Positions 45,254 through 53,349 of a stretch of 64,000 bases of DNA are shown here, piece after piece. The notes under the pieces were generated by a model. That model was not told the origin of the DNA and searched no databases. It worked only from the letters and a program-made list of their open reading frames with translations. How positions within the stretch are numbered: position 1 is the first letter of the stretch; every line of letters begins with the position of its first letter. The position numbers and the translations under genes were made by a program. Location of the stretch: positions 2,394,501 to 2,458,500 of the forward strand of contig NZ_CP147251.1 in NCBI RefSeq assembly GCF_017426705.2, written 5' to 3'. This stretch comes from Enterococcus sp. DIV2402. Its GTDB lineage: Bacteria; Bacillota; Bacilli; Lactobacillales; Enterococcaceae.

Positions 45254-46963
45254 TTAAAAGCCGAATCCATATTCGCCATTAGCAATCATCACATCAATAG
45301 ATAGCTTATCCCAGTCATGATATTGACTCTCAAACCATGCGTTTAGTAAAGCATCTATTGGATCAATTTTATTCCTGTTCGATTGCTTATCGATAACAAG
45401 TAAGTCGTTCTTTTCGATGGTGATTGCGTTATAAATTGCTCTATCAAGTAAGGGATTATTCGCACTAATTACGTTTCCATTTTCTGCTTGGTACTTAAAA
45501 TCCTTAGTAGGCGCTGATAAAATATTAGGCACCTGGCGCACGTCAATTAAATCAAACACACCATCAAGTCGTTGTACTACCACATTGGCGTATGCTCTAT
45601 CATAAGCGACACTTTCAACCTGTAGTTCATTGTCATTTACAAAATCAATCAACCAATCACACATTGCGTCATAATCAATTAAACCACTAGGCAAAGTTGA
45701 AATTTGACAATAGCTATCTCTTTCATATTGGCGGTAAGGTGTTTTCTCGTCTTTTTCTTTTTTCTCAATTCCACCTTTAGTAGCGATAAAACTATATGAA
45801 TCAACATAAAACTTCTTACTTTCCTCAATGGGAATAACCCAGCTGATTGAAGTCAAATCTCCACTCCTAGAAACGTCAACGCCAAAATAGGCTTTACGTC
45901 CCTTAATGTTAATTGGTTTATTTGTCTTAGTTTTTTCCCATTCGCTTTTTGAGAAATAGGACTCTTTTGACGCTTGTACCCACAAGTTAAAATGTTTGGT
46001 TAACACGTTTGATACGTTACCTTTCACTTTACCTTCTTTATAAAGCTTTCGAATATCGTCCCTCATACGCTCAGCTACCGAGTCAACTTCTAGTAATGGA
46101 TTAGATTTCATCCACAATGATTCGTTTTTAACTTCATTTATGCTATCTTGCTCCCAACACAGGGCTAAGTAGTTATCATCCTCGATTTCTTCGCTTAATA
46201 ATTTGGAAATGTAAGGATATTCAATTGTGTGCATCGGATAATTTAACTTGCTTGATACTGTTGAGATAATAGCAATTAACGGCTCTTCTTGTTGACTCAT
46301 TGACGTTTCTATTACATCCATCATATCGGTGTTTTTAGATAAAGCATATTCATCAAAAATTCCTAGGCTAACATCTAGACCGTCCAAAGTGTCTGCGTCA
46401 TTTGATAGTGGTTGCATAAAGCTATCATCTTCCGTTTTAATCTCGGTTTGCAATATTTTGGTACGCTTCCGAATAAATTTGGACTCGGAACGCAATGCTT
46501 TCAGCTGTTTCTTGACCATATTAAAAACGATTCGAGCCTGATCTTTTTTATTTGCGGTTGAGTAAATTTGCCTAGCATTGGCTGGACTTGTACCAAAAAT
46601 TAAAATATACAGTGCAATGCCTGCTAGTATCAATGATTTACCTTGTTTTCTCGCCAATGATACGTATATTTTTTTAAATCGTCTGTAGCCTGTTTTCTTG
46701 TGCACCCATCCAAAAATCAAGCTTAAAATGAACATTTGAAATAAAGCTAATTGATTAGGTTTGCCACTCTTTGGATCAGGTAAGGCACCGATAAATTTAA
46801 TTGGTATTTGCGTCTTATTAATGTCGTATATGTATGGATAATCTTTATTTTTACTTTTTTCTATGTCATTTAAGTGTCGATCAATCGCCTGTTGTATCTT
46901 TTTACCAACGATAATATCGCCTGATTCCACTGCGTTTATGTACTTTTGAGCATAGTCAATCAT
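45254..46963 (-). CDS. Terminase large subunit
   Basis: A 569-residue packaging motor of the phage terminase_1 type. The ATPase half has a Walker A-like SLARKQGKSLILAG near residue 107 and a Walker B LGIFDEYA near residue 203; the C-terminal nuclease half has FGVDVSRSGDLTSISW near residue 358 and YDRAYANVVVQRL. Length is normal, with no frameshift. The start overlaps the TerS stop by four bases. Confidence 0.95.
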   Translation of the reverse strand: MIDYAQKYINAVESGDIIVGKKIQQAIDRHLNDIEKSKNKDYPYIYDINKTQIPIKFIGALPDPKSGKPNQLALFQMFILSLIFGWVHKKTGYRRFKKIYVSLARKQGKSLILAGIALYILIFGTSPANARQIYSTANKKDQARIVFNMVKKQLKALRSESKFIRKRTKILQTEIKTEDDSFMQPLSNDADTLDGLDVSLGIFDEYALSKNTDMMDVIETSMSQQEEPLIAIISTVSSKLNYPMHTIEYPYISKLLSEEIEDDNYLALCWEQDSINEVKNESLWMKSNPLLEVDSVAERMRDDIRKLYKEGKVKGNVSNVLTKHFNLWVQASKESYFSKSEWEKTKTNKPINIKGRKAYFGVDVSRSGDLTSISWVIPIEESKKFYVDSYSFIATKGGIEKKEKDEKTPYRQYERDSYCQISTLPSGLIDYDAMCDWLIDFVNDNELQVESVAYDRAYANVVVQRLDGVFDLIDVRQVPNILSAPTKDFKYQAENGNVISANNPLLDRAIYNAITIEKNDLLVIDKQSNRNKIDPIDALLNAWFESQYHDWDKLSIDVMIANGEYGFGF

Positions 46964-47424
46964 TGCCTTGACTCCTGGAACATCTTAGCAAATTCATCTT
47001 CTTGTTCGATTTCTGTTTCAGGTTTTTTTATGCGCAAACGGGAGTCTATAGAGAGACCGCTCATACTAGCCAACGCCCTTAGCTCCTTGGAGCTTTTATC
47101 TATCAAACTGACTAATGGATTGATCCGATTGTTGATGATTAATTCTTCTTTTTTTAGCATTATTTGTGCTTTTTTGATGAGTGACGTGTACAAGCAAATA
47201 TTTTCAATGATGGCTCTGTCCAATTCGCTTAATGGTAAATCTCCTACAATTGTACCTAACCTTTTCCACTCTTTTTTCCCTTGAGTATCCAAATGAGTTG
47301 GAATAATTGAAAAATCTAACGGTTCAAAAGTTGCAAGTGTTTCTTCTTGTTCCTTTTTATCTTCTAACTCTTCTTTGGTGTAATGTTTGGTTGAGGTATC
47401 GGCAAATTTAAAATTTCTACCTAT
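46960..47424 (-). CDS. Terminase small subunit (P27-like), apparent ATA start
   Basis: The TTG at 47292 would give only 110 residues and has no ribosome site. The same frame is open upstream to 47424, where a perfect AAGGAGG stands eight bases before ATA-GGT-AGA; this gives 154 residues (GRNFKFADTSTKHYTKEELE...), the usual size for P27-type TerS. TerS binds cos/pac DNA and recruits TerL, which follows with a four-base overlap. ATA replaces the ATG expected here. A second ATA lies one codon earlier. Translation is probably weak unless an unusual start is used. Confidence 0.75.
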   Translation of the reverse strand: MGRNFKFADTSTKHYTKEELEDKKEQEETLATFEPLDFSIIPTHLDTQGKKEWKRLGTIVGDLPLSELDRAIIENICLYTSLIKKAQIMLKKEELIINNRINPLVSLIDKSSKELRALASMSGLSIDSRLRIKKPETEIEQEDEFAKMFQESRQ

Positions 47425-47669
47425 TATAAAAACCTCCTTGTTGTATATTCTGTTTCTTTTTTATCTGATATATATTTTTGTGTGATAATTTTGATGAAAA
47501 AAGTGGATAATAGCTAGTTAAAAATTTTTGATAAAGGGAATTTTTTACACGCGTGAGGGCACAACGATTATTTTATTTTCATATAACCACTGGGTTTAAG
47601 TAACCCCATGCCCCTTTTACATTTATTCCATGTTATTTAATTAAATTTTACCGATTTATCTCTCTATCA
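47425..47669. other. HNH-TerS intergenic region, candidate cos site
   Basis: In this A/T-rich gap a G/C-rich block stands out: the palindrome CACGCGTG at 47549-47556 followed by AGGGCACAACG, and further on GGGTTTAAGTAACCCC around 47591-47606. HNH-containing siphoviruses carry cos in just this place. No gene with a ribosome site was found. The cos call is by position and composition only. Confidence 0.4.
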
Positions 47670-48056
47670 CTAACTATCATGCTTAATCTGATTATGACAG
47701 CTTCTATTTACTGCCTCTAAATTTTCCATATCCAGCCTATGTTTCCATCCATTTTTAGCTCTCAGCTCAATCTTGTGATGAACCATATCAGCTCCATGCA
47801 CGTAACCATCTCTTAAACATATCTGACAAACGTAGCTATCTCTTATCAACACTAGCTTCCTAACTTTCCTCCATGTGCTTGAACTATAAAAATTTGCTAT
47901 CTCTTTCTCGGTTTTCCCATTACTGGTTAAGTTGCTACTCATACGCTTATACTTATTATAATATTTATCATTACTGCCATTATGCTCATTACAATAACGT
48001 TTACTATAATCAATTAGTTTACGGCATCCAGCTTTTTCACATCTGCGCTTTGGCAT
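47670..48056 (-). CDS. HNH endonuclease
   Basis: A 128-residue HNH nuclease. Two zinc-binding Cys pairs are visible (CEKAGC near residue 6 and CQICL near residue 79), and the beta-beta-alpha-metal core reads MVHHKIELRAKNGW then NLEAVNRSCHNQI, with the two active-site histidines and the asparagine. In long-tailed phages, HNH proteins next to terminase help make the specific cos cut. The start overlaps the upstream gene stop by one base. Confidence 0.92.
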   Translation of the reverse strand: MPKRRCEKAGCRKLIDYSKRYCNEHNGSNDKYYNKYKRMSSNLTSNGKTEKEIANFYSSSTWRKVRKLVLIRDSYVCQICLRDGYVHGADMVHHKIELRAKNGWKHRLDMENLEAVNRSCHNQIKHDS

Positions 48057-48349
48057 TAATCTAACACTAATGCCAAATAGTCATGTATCATCTCAAGTTC
48101 ACGATCAAACTCTTCATCATCATTTCTGAGCATCCACATAACAATCAAATGTACAATATTTTCGTCTCGATAATCTACTACATCAAATCCCATATCTCCC
48201 AATGTTTTGACAATCTCAAGATTAGCTTTGATCATATTAACGTCATATTCATCAAGTTTAACTTCGCATGACACATATCCCTTGTTGTATTTATCTGAAA
48301 TCTCATTCCGAATCATTTTAATTTTATCTACAATGTATTTATCCATCAT
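48056..48349 (-). CDS. Phage hypothetical protein, 97 residues
   Basis: An acidic, helical protein (KYIVDKIKMIRNEISDKYNKG; EEFDRELEMIHDYLALVLD) of unknown role. Two adjacent ATGs are available, with AAAGGATAGGTA upstream. It is coupled by one base to the HNH gene, so it may belong to the packaging transcript. A terminator lies about 50 bases upstream of it, so this late block probably has its own promoter between 48350 and 48400. Confidence 0.7.
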   Translation of the reverse strand: MMDKYIVDKIKMIRNEISDKYNKGYVSCEVKLDEYDVNMIKANLEIVKTLGDMGFDVVDYRDENIVHLIVMWMLRNDDEEFDRELEMIHDYLALVLD

Positions 48350-48397
48350 TTACCTATCCTTTTATTTTATAATCTTATCTACTAACTTTTATCAAAC

Positions 48398-48434
48398 CAA
48401 AAAAATAAAGTACGGTAAGACAGTACCGTACTTT
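48398..48434 (-). terminator. Strong terminator behind repeat element R1
   Basis: Arms AAAGTACGGTA and TACCGTACTTT pair around AGACAG and are followed on the minus strand by ATTTTTTT. Together with the upstream element R1 (48493-48530) it defines a possible transcript of about 130 bases without an ORF. Confidence 0.85.
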
Positions 48435-48492
48435 ACAAAGGAGTATTGTGTAAAAAATACACACGTTTAAAAGAGAGTAATAAATGTTTTCC

Positions 48493-48530
48493 GAGGTTTA
48501 TCGCCTCTACTTACTAATATCTCGTGTTCT
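48493..48530 (-). repeat. Intergenic repeat element, copy R1
   Basis: On the minus strand it reads GAACACGAGATATTAGTAAG followed by a hairpin GAGGCgataaACCTC. It matches copies R2 (50061-50099) and R3 (53744-53779). It stands between the 137-residue and 97-residue genes and is followed by the terminator at 48398-48434. Confidence 0.75.
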
Positions 48531-48568
48531 ATCCATTTTTGATTGTTTTAACAAAACTTTTAAAAGTT

Positions 48569-48982
48569 TTACCATTTCTCATCGCTATCTGCTTGAATTC
48601 CCTTGTGCAAATAAGCATACTCAAATTTGTCTATCGCCCTATCTATATCCTCAACAGAGTTCTGAATCGTGATAATATTTTGTGCATCCTTTAGCGCCTG
48701 AATCTCATTTGGCATTAATGTAACATATCGTTTTGCCAACTCATCCAAATAAAAATGTTGGATCAAATCATCACGGATAGCTCTAAATCTATTACTAGCA
48801 TCTTGATTTAACACGTCTAACTCATCCATGTAATTAGGACTAATTCGACTTATTTCTTGTAATTCAATCCATTTGATGCTCTCATCATACTCTTGTTGTG
48901 TGATTTCTTTGTTTGATAATTGCCTATCTAAAATATCTTTTTTGTACTTATAGTAGTTTAAGTCAATCAGACCTGTCGTCAT
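48569..48982 (-). CDS. Phage hypothetical protein, 137 residues
   Basis: A charged, helical protein (LIDLNYYKYKKDILDRQLSN; EIQALKDAQNIITIQNSVED) without recognised motifs. It resembles in character small phage regulators such as RinA/ArpU-like activators, which often sit just before the late genes, but no helix-turn-helix is clear. Its ATG follows GGTAGATAGATA, a modest ribosome site. The downstream repeat R1 and terminator separate it from the packaging genes. Confidence 0.65.
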   Translation of the reverse strand: MTTGLIDLNYYKYKKDILDRQLSNKEITQQEYDESIKWIELQEISRISPNYMDELDVLNQDASNRFRAIRDDLIQHFYLDELAKRYVTLMPNEIQALKDAQNIITIQNSVEDIDRAIDKFEYAYLHKGIQADSDEKW

Positions 48983-49059
48983 TATCTATCTACCTGCTTT
49001 CCATCAAAAAAGAAGCATAAAATTTATTTTACGCCTCTTTTTTGTTATTATATTTAGCT

Positions 49060-49854
49060 CTATTCTAGCTCTTTTAACCTTTTATTTACACTGTAATTTA
49101 AGTCATTTACTCGTTCAACTTCCTCTTGACCTATACTTAAAAAATCGTCATCAAAAATTTCCGTATTATAATTTACAATCTTAGTATCTTTAATCTCAGC
49201 CAGTTTCGTATTATCGCTGGAATAAATCTTAACCGTCAAATCAGATGGCGCATTAGAACTATATAATTTCAATACCCTTGCAATTCTAGATTCCATATGA
49301 TTTTCCGTACTTTTAAGTTTCACAATATAAGCATCTTCATTCTTGTCATATTCATTTCTCTCAAAGTTTTCCCCTAGAACATTTCTCATTGCATTCTCAA
49401 ATTCAGATAATGATTTATGCTTCTCAGTGGAAGCCTGGGCCTTTCCTACTATATCAACAAATTCCTGGCCATAAATTTCACTTGGAATATTGTTAGTTTT
49501 AACTTCCTGGTTATTAAATTTAAATAACTCATTGCCTTTTGAATCATTTATTTGAATATAGGAAGACTTATCTTTCATTCCAAATAAAGGTGATGCCAAG
49601 TGAGACATATATAAATATCTAAATTCGTTTCTATTATCCTCTGGTAATCGCAAGTAAGGTGTTTTATACTCATCTTCGGTTAAAATAATTGTGTTGCTAT
49701 CGTAATCATATTCAGAAGAATACACATCTAAGTATGTTTTACTCATTCCAATCGCAATGCGATCTAGAGTCTCATCAATAGTATGTACTTTTTTACATCC
49801 AACTAATAAAATCCCCATTAAACCTATAATACTTAATTCAATCCATTTTTTCAT
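49060..49854 (-). CDS. Phage-encoded lipoprotein, 264 residues
   Basis: I place the start at the ATG at 49854, preceded by AGGAGGGATAACTAAA; an upstream GTG-type start would add 16 residues without ribosome site. The N-terminus KKWIELSIIGLMGILLVGC is a lipoprotein signal with lipobox LVGC (residues 17-20), so the mature protein is anchored on the outer face of the membrane. The rest is soluble, Asp/Asn/Glu-rich and unrecognised. A lone lipoprotein between early and packaging genes suggests a lysogenic-conversion gene, for example superinfection exclusion; this is inferred from location and export only. Confidence 0.75.
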   Translation of the reverse strand: MKKWIELSIIGLMGILLVGCKKVHTIDETLDRIAIGMSKTYLDVYSSEYDYDSNTIILTEDEYKTPYLRLPEDNRNEFRYLYMSHLASPLFGMKDKSSYIQINDSKGNELFKFNNQEVKTNNIPSEIYGQEFVDIVGKAQASTEKHKSLSEFENAMRNVLGENFERNEYDKNEDAYIVKLKSTENHMESRIARVLKLYSSNAPSDLTVKIYSSDNTKLAEIKDTKIVNYNTEIFDDDFLSIGQEEVERVNDLNYSVNKRLKELE

Positions 49855-49928
49855 TTTAGTTATCCCTCCTACAATTACAAAAAATATACCATATAAATAC
49901 ACTGGTTTAAATAACTAATAATTTATAA

Positions 49929-49962
49929 TAAAAAATATCACCCTGCTTGGCTAACAGGGTGA
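49929..49962 (-). terminator. Strong terminator behind repeat element R2
   Basis: Arms TCACCCTG and CAGGGTGA pair around a nine-base loop and are followed on the minus strand by TATTTTTTATT. It ends a possible 130-165-base transcript beginning at R2. Confidence 0.85.
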
Positions 49963-50099
49963 CGAAATGAGAATTTAACACATACAATTAAAGTTTTACT
50001 AGCTATGCCCCCATGACTAATAAACCATAATCAAAAATATATATATGCTTTCCTTTTTTTGAGGTTCATCACCTCTATTAATTAATATCTCGTGTTCCT
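49935..50099 (-). ncRNA. Candidate small RNA or decayed type I toxin locus (R2 unit)
   Basis: The unit consists of repeat R2, a ribosome site AGAGGTG directly before ATG, a 12-codon ORF (MNLKKRKAYIYF), about 90 non-coding bases and a strong terminator. This layout resembles small type I toxin loci of Gram-positive plasmids and phages. If one T of the T5 run is skipped the frame continues nine more codons to ATGGGGGCATAG. No typical hydrophobic toxin peptide was found on either strand, so either an RNA function or decay is likely. Confidence 0.35.
50061..50099 (-). repeat. Intergenic repeat element, copy R2
   Basis: Minus strand: GAACACGAGATATTAATTAA followed by TAGAGGTgatgaACCTC. It contains a 12-bp palindrome TATTAATTAATA and a GAGGT/ACCTC hairpin. 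It lies 20 bases after the stop of the 544-residue gene. Confidence 0.78.
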
Positions 50100-50118
50100 C
50101 ATATTTATCCTAGTTATC

Positions 50119-51753
50119 TTAAGAATAATAATTGACTTGGCTATCACTATTGCCGTATTTACGTCTGATTTGACCTTTATCCCAAATAATCGCATGCTTA
50201 CTTTCTTTATTTTTACGCTTTTTCAAAAGAAATTCTTCTTCCCTATGAATTTTTGACAATGTCCCTTGAGGTGTAAGTTTGTACATTTGGTTGTCCTCTG
50301 TTCCAAATTTAAACAATCTATTCACTTTTTGTGTCTCGTCCATTTTGGTTTGATTGGCTTGTAGTCTAATCAATTTATCTTGCTCATCAGATAATGCTCT
50401 CAGTAAAACACCTGTAATTCGCTCCACAGTCGCTTTACTCAAAATACTATCCTGTCTATTAAATGTTGCTATATGTCTCTCTCGCTCGTAGTAAGCCAAT
50501 GATAAGCGTATGTGCTCCTGTCGCTCTAACTCACGTTTGACACCCTTATCATCAATCACAAATTGATAATTTAATAACTCAATATCACTTGCTGATTTTA
50601 ATCTATCTCTCAATTTATTAATTTTATCATCCAATTTTTTAATGTCTGCATTATTTCGCTCAACTCGACTTAACTCTCTGATCTCGGAGGCTGTCAAATC
50701 ATTTACCAAAATATCTTGCATCCAATTTTTATTAGATTCTTTGACAATCCATTTGCTCAGACTTTTTTGATTGCCTTTGCTGTATAGTTTCCGATATTCA
50801 ATTAATTTTTTGTATTTTTGATTGCTCAAAACTAACTTACCCTCCTCAAGTGATTTGTTCCATTTTTTTGCAACTTTTTTACGTATCTCATCTAATTTGT
50901 TCCATGCATCGGCGTTATATCCCGTTGCATCGGCTCTACTCTCGTTTAATCCAACACGTACTACGTTAGGATTAGCTTCTAATTTTTCCAGGTCATTTTT
51001 TTTGTTAATAAAAAATGCTTGAGTAACAACTTTTCCATTATCAATAAAATGCTTGGTGTAACTATCACTTGCAAATCTTCCGTTCTCTTGCAAAAATCGA
51101 TGGACGTTTTCCAAAAATTTAATGTCTGCATTATTTAAAATTTTTGAGTAATTGCAATCAAACCACTCTTTAAAAGGTGTTTTATGCCATCTTTGATTTT
51201 GAAACAATGACCGATCGTCATCTACTCCAAACAGCGAATTGTCACTTCCTAACACATCAATTAGATTACCCTTATCTGTATCTGCCTTATCAATGGGGAC
51301 ATCTAAGCTACTTAGGTCAATATTCACCACAACTTTGCGCCCATCCATACTTACTTCTCTCGCGTTTGGATTTGCAGCCAAAATCATCTCTTTGCTAATT
51401 TTAAAAAAGATGGAATTGTATAAATGTAATTGATTGCCTTTGCTGTACAAATCGCCACAGTAGGTAAAGCTATTTAGTTGTTCTAACGTCCAAATAGTGG
51501 AGCGAGATAAAAAATCTTTGTAGGTCATGCCTTTATCATGCTTGTATTTATTGTATATTTTATTTAATCTCGATCTATAATTGTACCCATTGACAACATA
51601 ATCATTAACCATTATTGTACCACTGATTGTTCCATCTCTCTTAAACTTCCCCCAACCAAACAGATTGTTAAAATGTTCATGTATCTGATTTTGCGTGAGA
51701 TAAACTTCGCCTTTTTCATATTTTACTTTTTCTTTTTGTTGTGTTTTTGTCAT
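50119..51753 (-). CDS. Large early protein of unknown function, 544 residues
   Basis: I chose the ATG at 51753, with AAGGAGAATAAAATTA before it; the frame is open 15 codons further up. The protein is basic and soluble. It has YLTQNQIHEHFNNLFGWGKF at the start, an acidic middle (DKADTDKGNLIDVLGSDNS), and a Lys/Glu/Arg-rich likely coiled C-terminal half (about 330-520). I found no Walker, primase, helicase, relaxase or nuclease motif. It directly follows the Rep-like 331-residue gene and probably belongs with it in one replication transcript. It is one of the most distinctive unknown genes in the element. Confidence 0.75.
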   Translation of the reverse strand: MTKTQQKEKVKYEKGEVYLTQNQIHEHFNNLFGWGKFKRDGTISGTIMVNDYVVNGYNYRSRLNKIYNKYKHDKGMTYKDFLSRSTIWTLEQLNSFTYCGDLYSKGNQLHLYNSIFFKISKEMILAANPNAREVSMDGRKVVVNIDLSSLDVPIDKADTDKGNLIDVLGSDNSLFGVDDDRSLFQNQRWHKTPFKEWFDCNYSKILNNADIKFLENVHRFLQENGRFASDSYTKHFIDNGKVVTQAFFINKKNDLEKLEANPNVVRVGLNESRADATGYNADAWNKLDEIRKKVAKKWNKSLEEGKLVLSNQKYKKLIEYRKLYSKGNQKSLSKWIVKESNKNWMQDILVNDLTASEIRELSRVERNNADIKKLDDKINKLRDRLKSASDIELLNYQFVIDDKGVKRELERQEHIRLSLAYYERERHIATFNRQDSILSKATVERITGVLLRALSDEQDKLIRLQANQTKMDETQKVNRLFKFGTEDNQMYKLTPQGTLSKIHREEEFLLKKRKNKESKHAIIWDKGQIRRKYGNSDSQVNYYS

Positions 51754-51826
51754 TAATTTTATTCTCCTTATTGTGTATTTTTGTGTATTTTTTGCCAAAT
51801 GAATCTTCTGCTTCTGGTTCTGGTGT

Positions 51827-52822
51827 TTATTTCGCCAACCTGGTTACAATCAGTGGTTTGATTTTAGCTTTGGCTCGAACACCATCTTTGCTGTTAAAAT
51901 CAACCTTTTTATAGTCATCATCTAAACGCCCCGAGCTGTAATCACTACTTACTAACCGACCAAAACTATTTACAATCTCAATCAATTTGTAGCGGTGGTT
52001 GGATTGAAACTGAATAGATAATAATCTATCAAAAATTAAACTTTCATGGAGTCTATCAGCAATCCAATATCTATCACTGTGGTAGACACCATTTTCATAT
52101 TTCCGATTTAAAATAAAAGAAATAGCTCCAATTTGACTCAAATTACTGATTGCCTTTGTTGCGGTGTTCCTGGATATGCCAGCTATTTTAGAAAGGCTAT
52201 CTAATGTTTTGTAAGAGACCGTAGTCTCACAAAAAACTGATTTTACTTGTGATACTGTCATAATTGAGTAAAACATTGCTATTGCAGATTTCAACTCACG
52301 AAAATCGTTTAAATCAACAAATAAACTATCAAAGAGTTGTTCATTGATGCTGTTGTAATTTTTGCAATAAATTTTAAAATTAAAATATCCAACAAAATTT
52401 TCTTCAATGTCAATCTCTTCTATTTTTTTAGCGAAAATTAAAAATCTATCAAATGATTTATTAAAGCTTTCTTTTTTCCGCTTTGTCATCTTATTTTTTA
52501 AAATTGATTGATAGTGAGAGTTGGCGATTTCTTTTGATATACCAAAACTAAATACTCCCTGATTCAATTTTGAGTCATAATAAAATCTTGCCCCACTCCT
52601 TGCAATCAAATTTATAAAAAATAAGAAATCATCTTTGTCTTCTGTTTCTTTTTCGTGAACCGATTTTATTAGCGGTACCTGAAAATAATCAAAGAGTGAT
52701 ACATCATTCTCTTTATTCGCCATCTCTGCTAACGTCCATAATTTAGGACTTGCAAAAACTTGGGCACCTTCCTTTTTTTCTCCATACGTAATCAAAAATG
52801 TTTCTTCTTGTTTTTGCTTCAT
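51827..52822 (-). CDS. Putative replication/DNA-binding protein with winged helix, 331 residues
   Basis: A 331-residue protein whose residues about 200-250 (TVSYKTLDSLSKIAGISRNTATKAISNLSQIGAISF) form a clear winged helix-turn-helix. The rest is mixed alpha/beta without a known motif. The ATG follows GGAGAAAAGCA. Upstream, at 52987-53077, lie iteron-like direct repeats, an arrangement typical of theta-replicating plasmid initiators that bind repeats before their own gene. I therefore suggest an initiator or its autoregulator; a purely regulatory role is also possible. No ATPase motif is present. Confidence 0.6.
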   Translation of the reverse strand: MKQKQEETFLITYGEKKEGAQVFASPKLWTLAEMANKENDVSLFDYFQVPLIKSVHEKETEDKDDFLFFINLIARSGARFYYDSKLNQGVFSFGISKEIANSHYQSILKNKMTKRKKESFNKSFDRFLIFAKKIEEIDIEENFVGYFNFKIYCKNYNSINEQLFDSLFVDLNDFRELKSAIAMFYSIMTVSQVKSVFCETTVSYKTLDSLSKIAGISRNTATKAISNLSQIGAISFILNRKYENGVYHSDRYWIADRLHESLIFDRLLSIQFQSNHRYKLIEIVNSFGRLVSSDYSSGRLDDDYKKVDFNSKDGVRAKAKIKPLIVTRLAK

Positions 52823-52986
52823 TGCTTTTCTCCGTTTCGAGAAGCCAACGAATAATAATAATCAAAAAAATTAATTAAAGTCGAGTTTAGCGCCAGCAAA
52901 AAACCGACTTGATACTGTTTAATATTTCCCACACTGTATATTGTATAAGTAATATATTGCTCCCAATAATGGTGCTGATTGGGACG

Positions 52987-53077
52987 TTTATTGAAACAGC
53001 TCCGTTCCTTTTTGACCCCTTTATTGAAACCCTATAATCTATATACGTCCCTTTTGACCCCTTTATTGAAACCCTAT
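52987..53077. repeat. Iteron-like direct repeats upstream of the 331-residue gene
   Basis: A unit of about 32 bp occurs twice, at 53003-53035 and 53046-53077, sharing GACCCCTTTATTGAAACCCT and the T-run before it. A third partial copy, TTTATTGAAAC, is at 52987-52997. The copies are 33 and 42 bp apart. The region (52823-53160) holds no gene. It may be an origin or operator array. Confidence 0.78.
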
Positions 53078-53160
53078 TTTTAACTATTATTTATCAATCC
53101 AATCCTTGCAAAAATACATTTACTTTTAAATGTCCTTTTGTAAAAAATAGATACTGACTT

Positions 53161-53337
53161 CTATTTATTTTGTAATTTTTGCCACTCATCAATGGCTGAA
53201 GATAACTCGTGCGTTCGCTCATATAAAACGTAATCATTTCCACTATTTTTATTTGTTCCGTGCAAAACGTATCTAATACCTTTATTTTTAATGTATCTAC
53301 TCAAATTTTTATTGTAGCAATAAAAAAACTTTGTCAT
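53161..53337 (-). CDS. Small protein, DUF5659-like, 58 residues
   Basis: The ATG at 53337 follows GGGAGGGAGAAC, a very strong ribosome site. The product, TKFFYCYNKNLSRYIKNKGI through YVLYERTHELSSAIDEWQ, resembles the small DUF5659 proteins common in early regions of Lactobacillales phages and plasmids. Function is unknown. It lies 12 bases after the HTH gene, so the two are co-transcribed. It is too short for common gene-length thresholds. Confidence 0.72.
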   Translation of the reverse strand: MTKFFYCYNKNLSRYIKNKGIRYVLHGTNKNSGNDYVLYERTHELSSAIDEWQKLQNK

Positions 53338-53349
53338 GTTCTCCCTCCC

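Noticed and set aside
52987..53077. Repeats TTTATTGAAAC as a CRISPR array
   Set aside because: Only two full copies, spacers of unequal and very short length, and no cas genes; upstream-of-rep position fits iterons or operators better.
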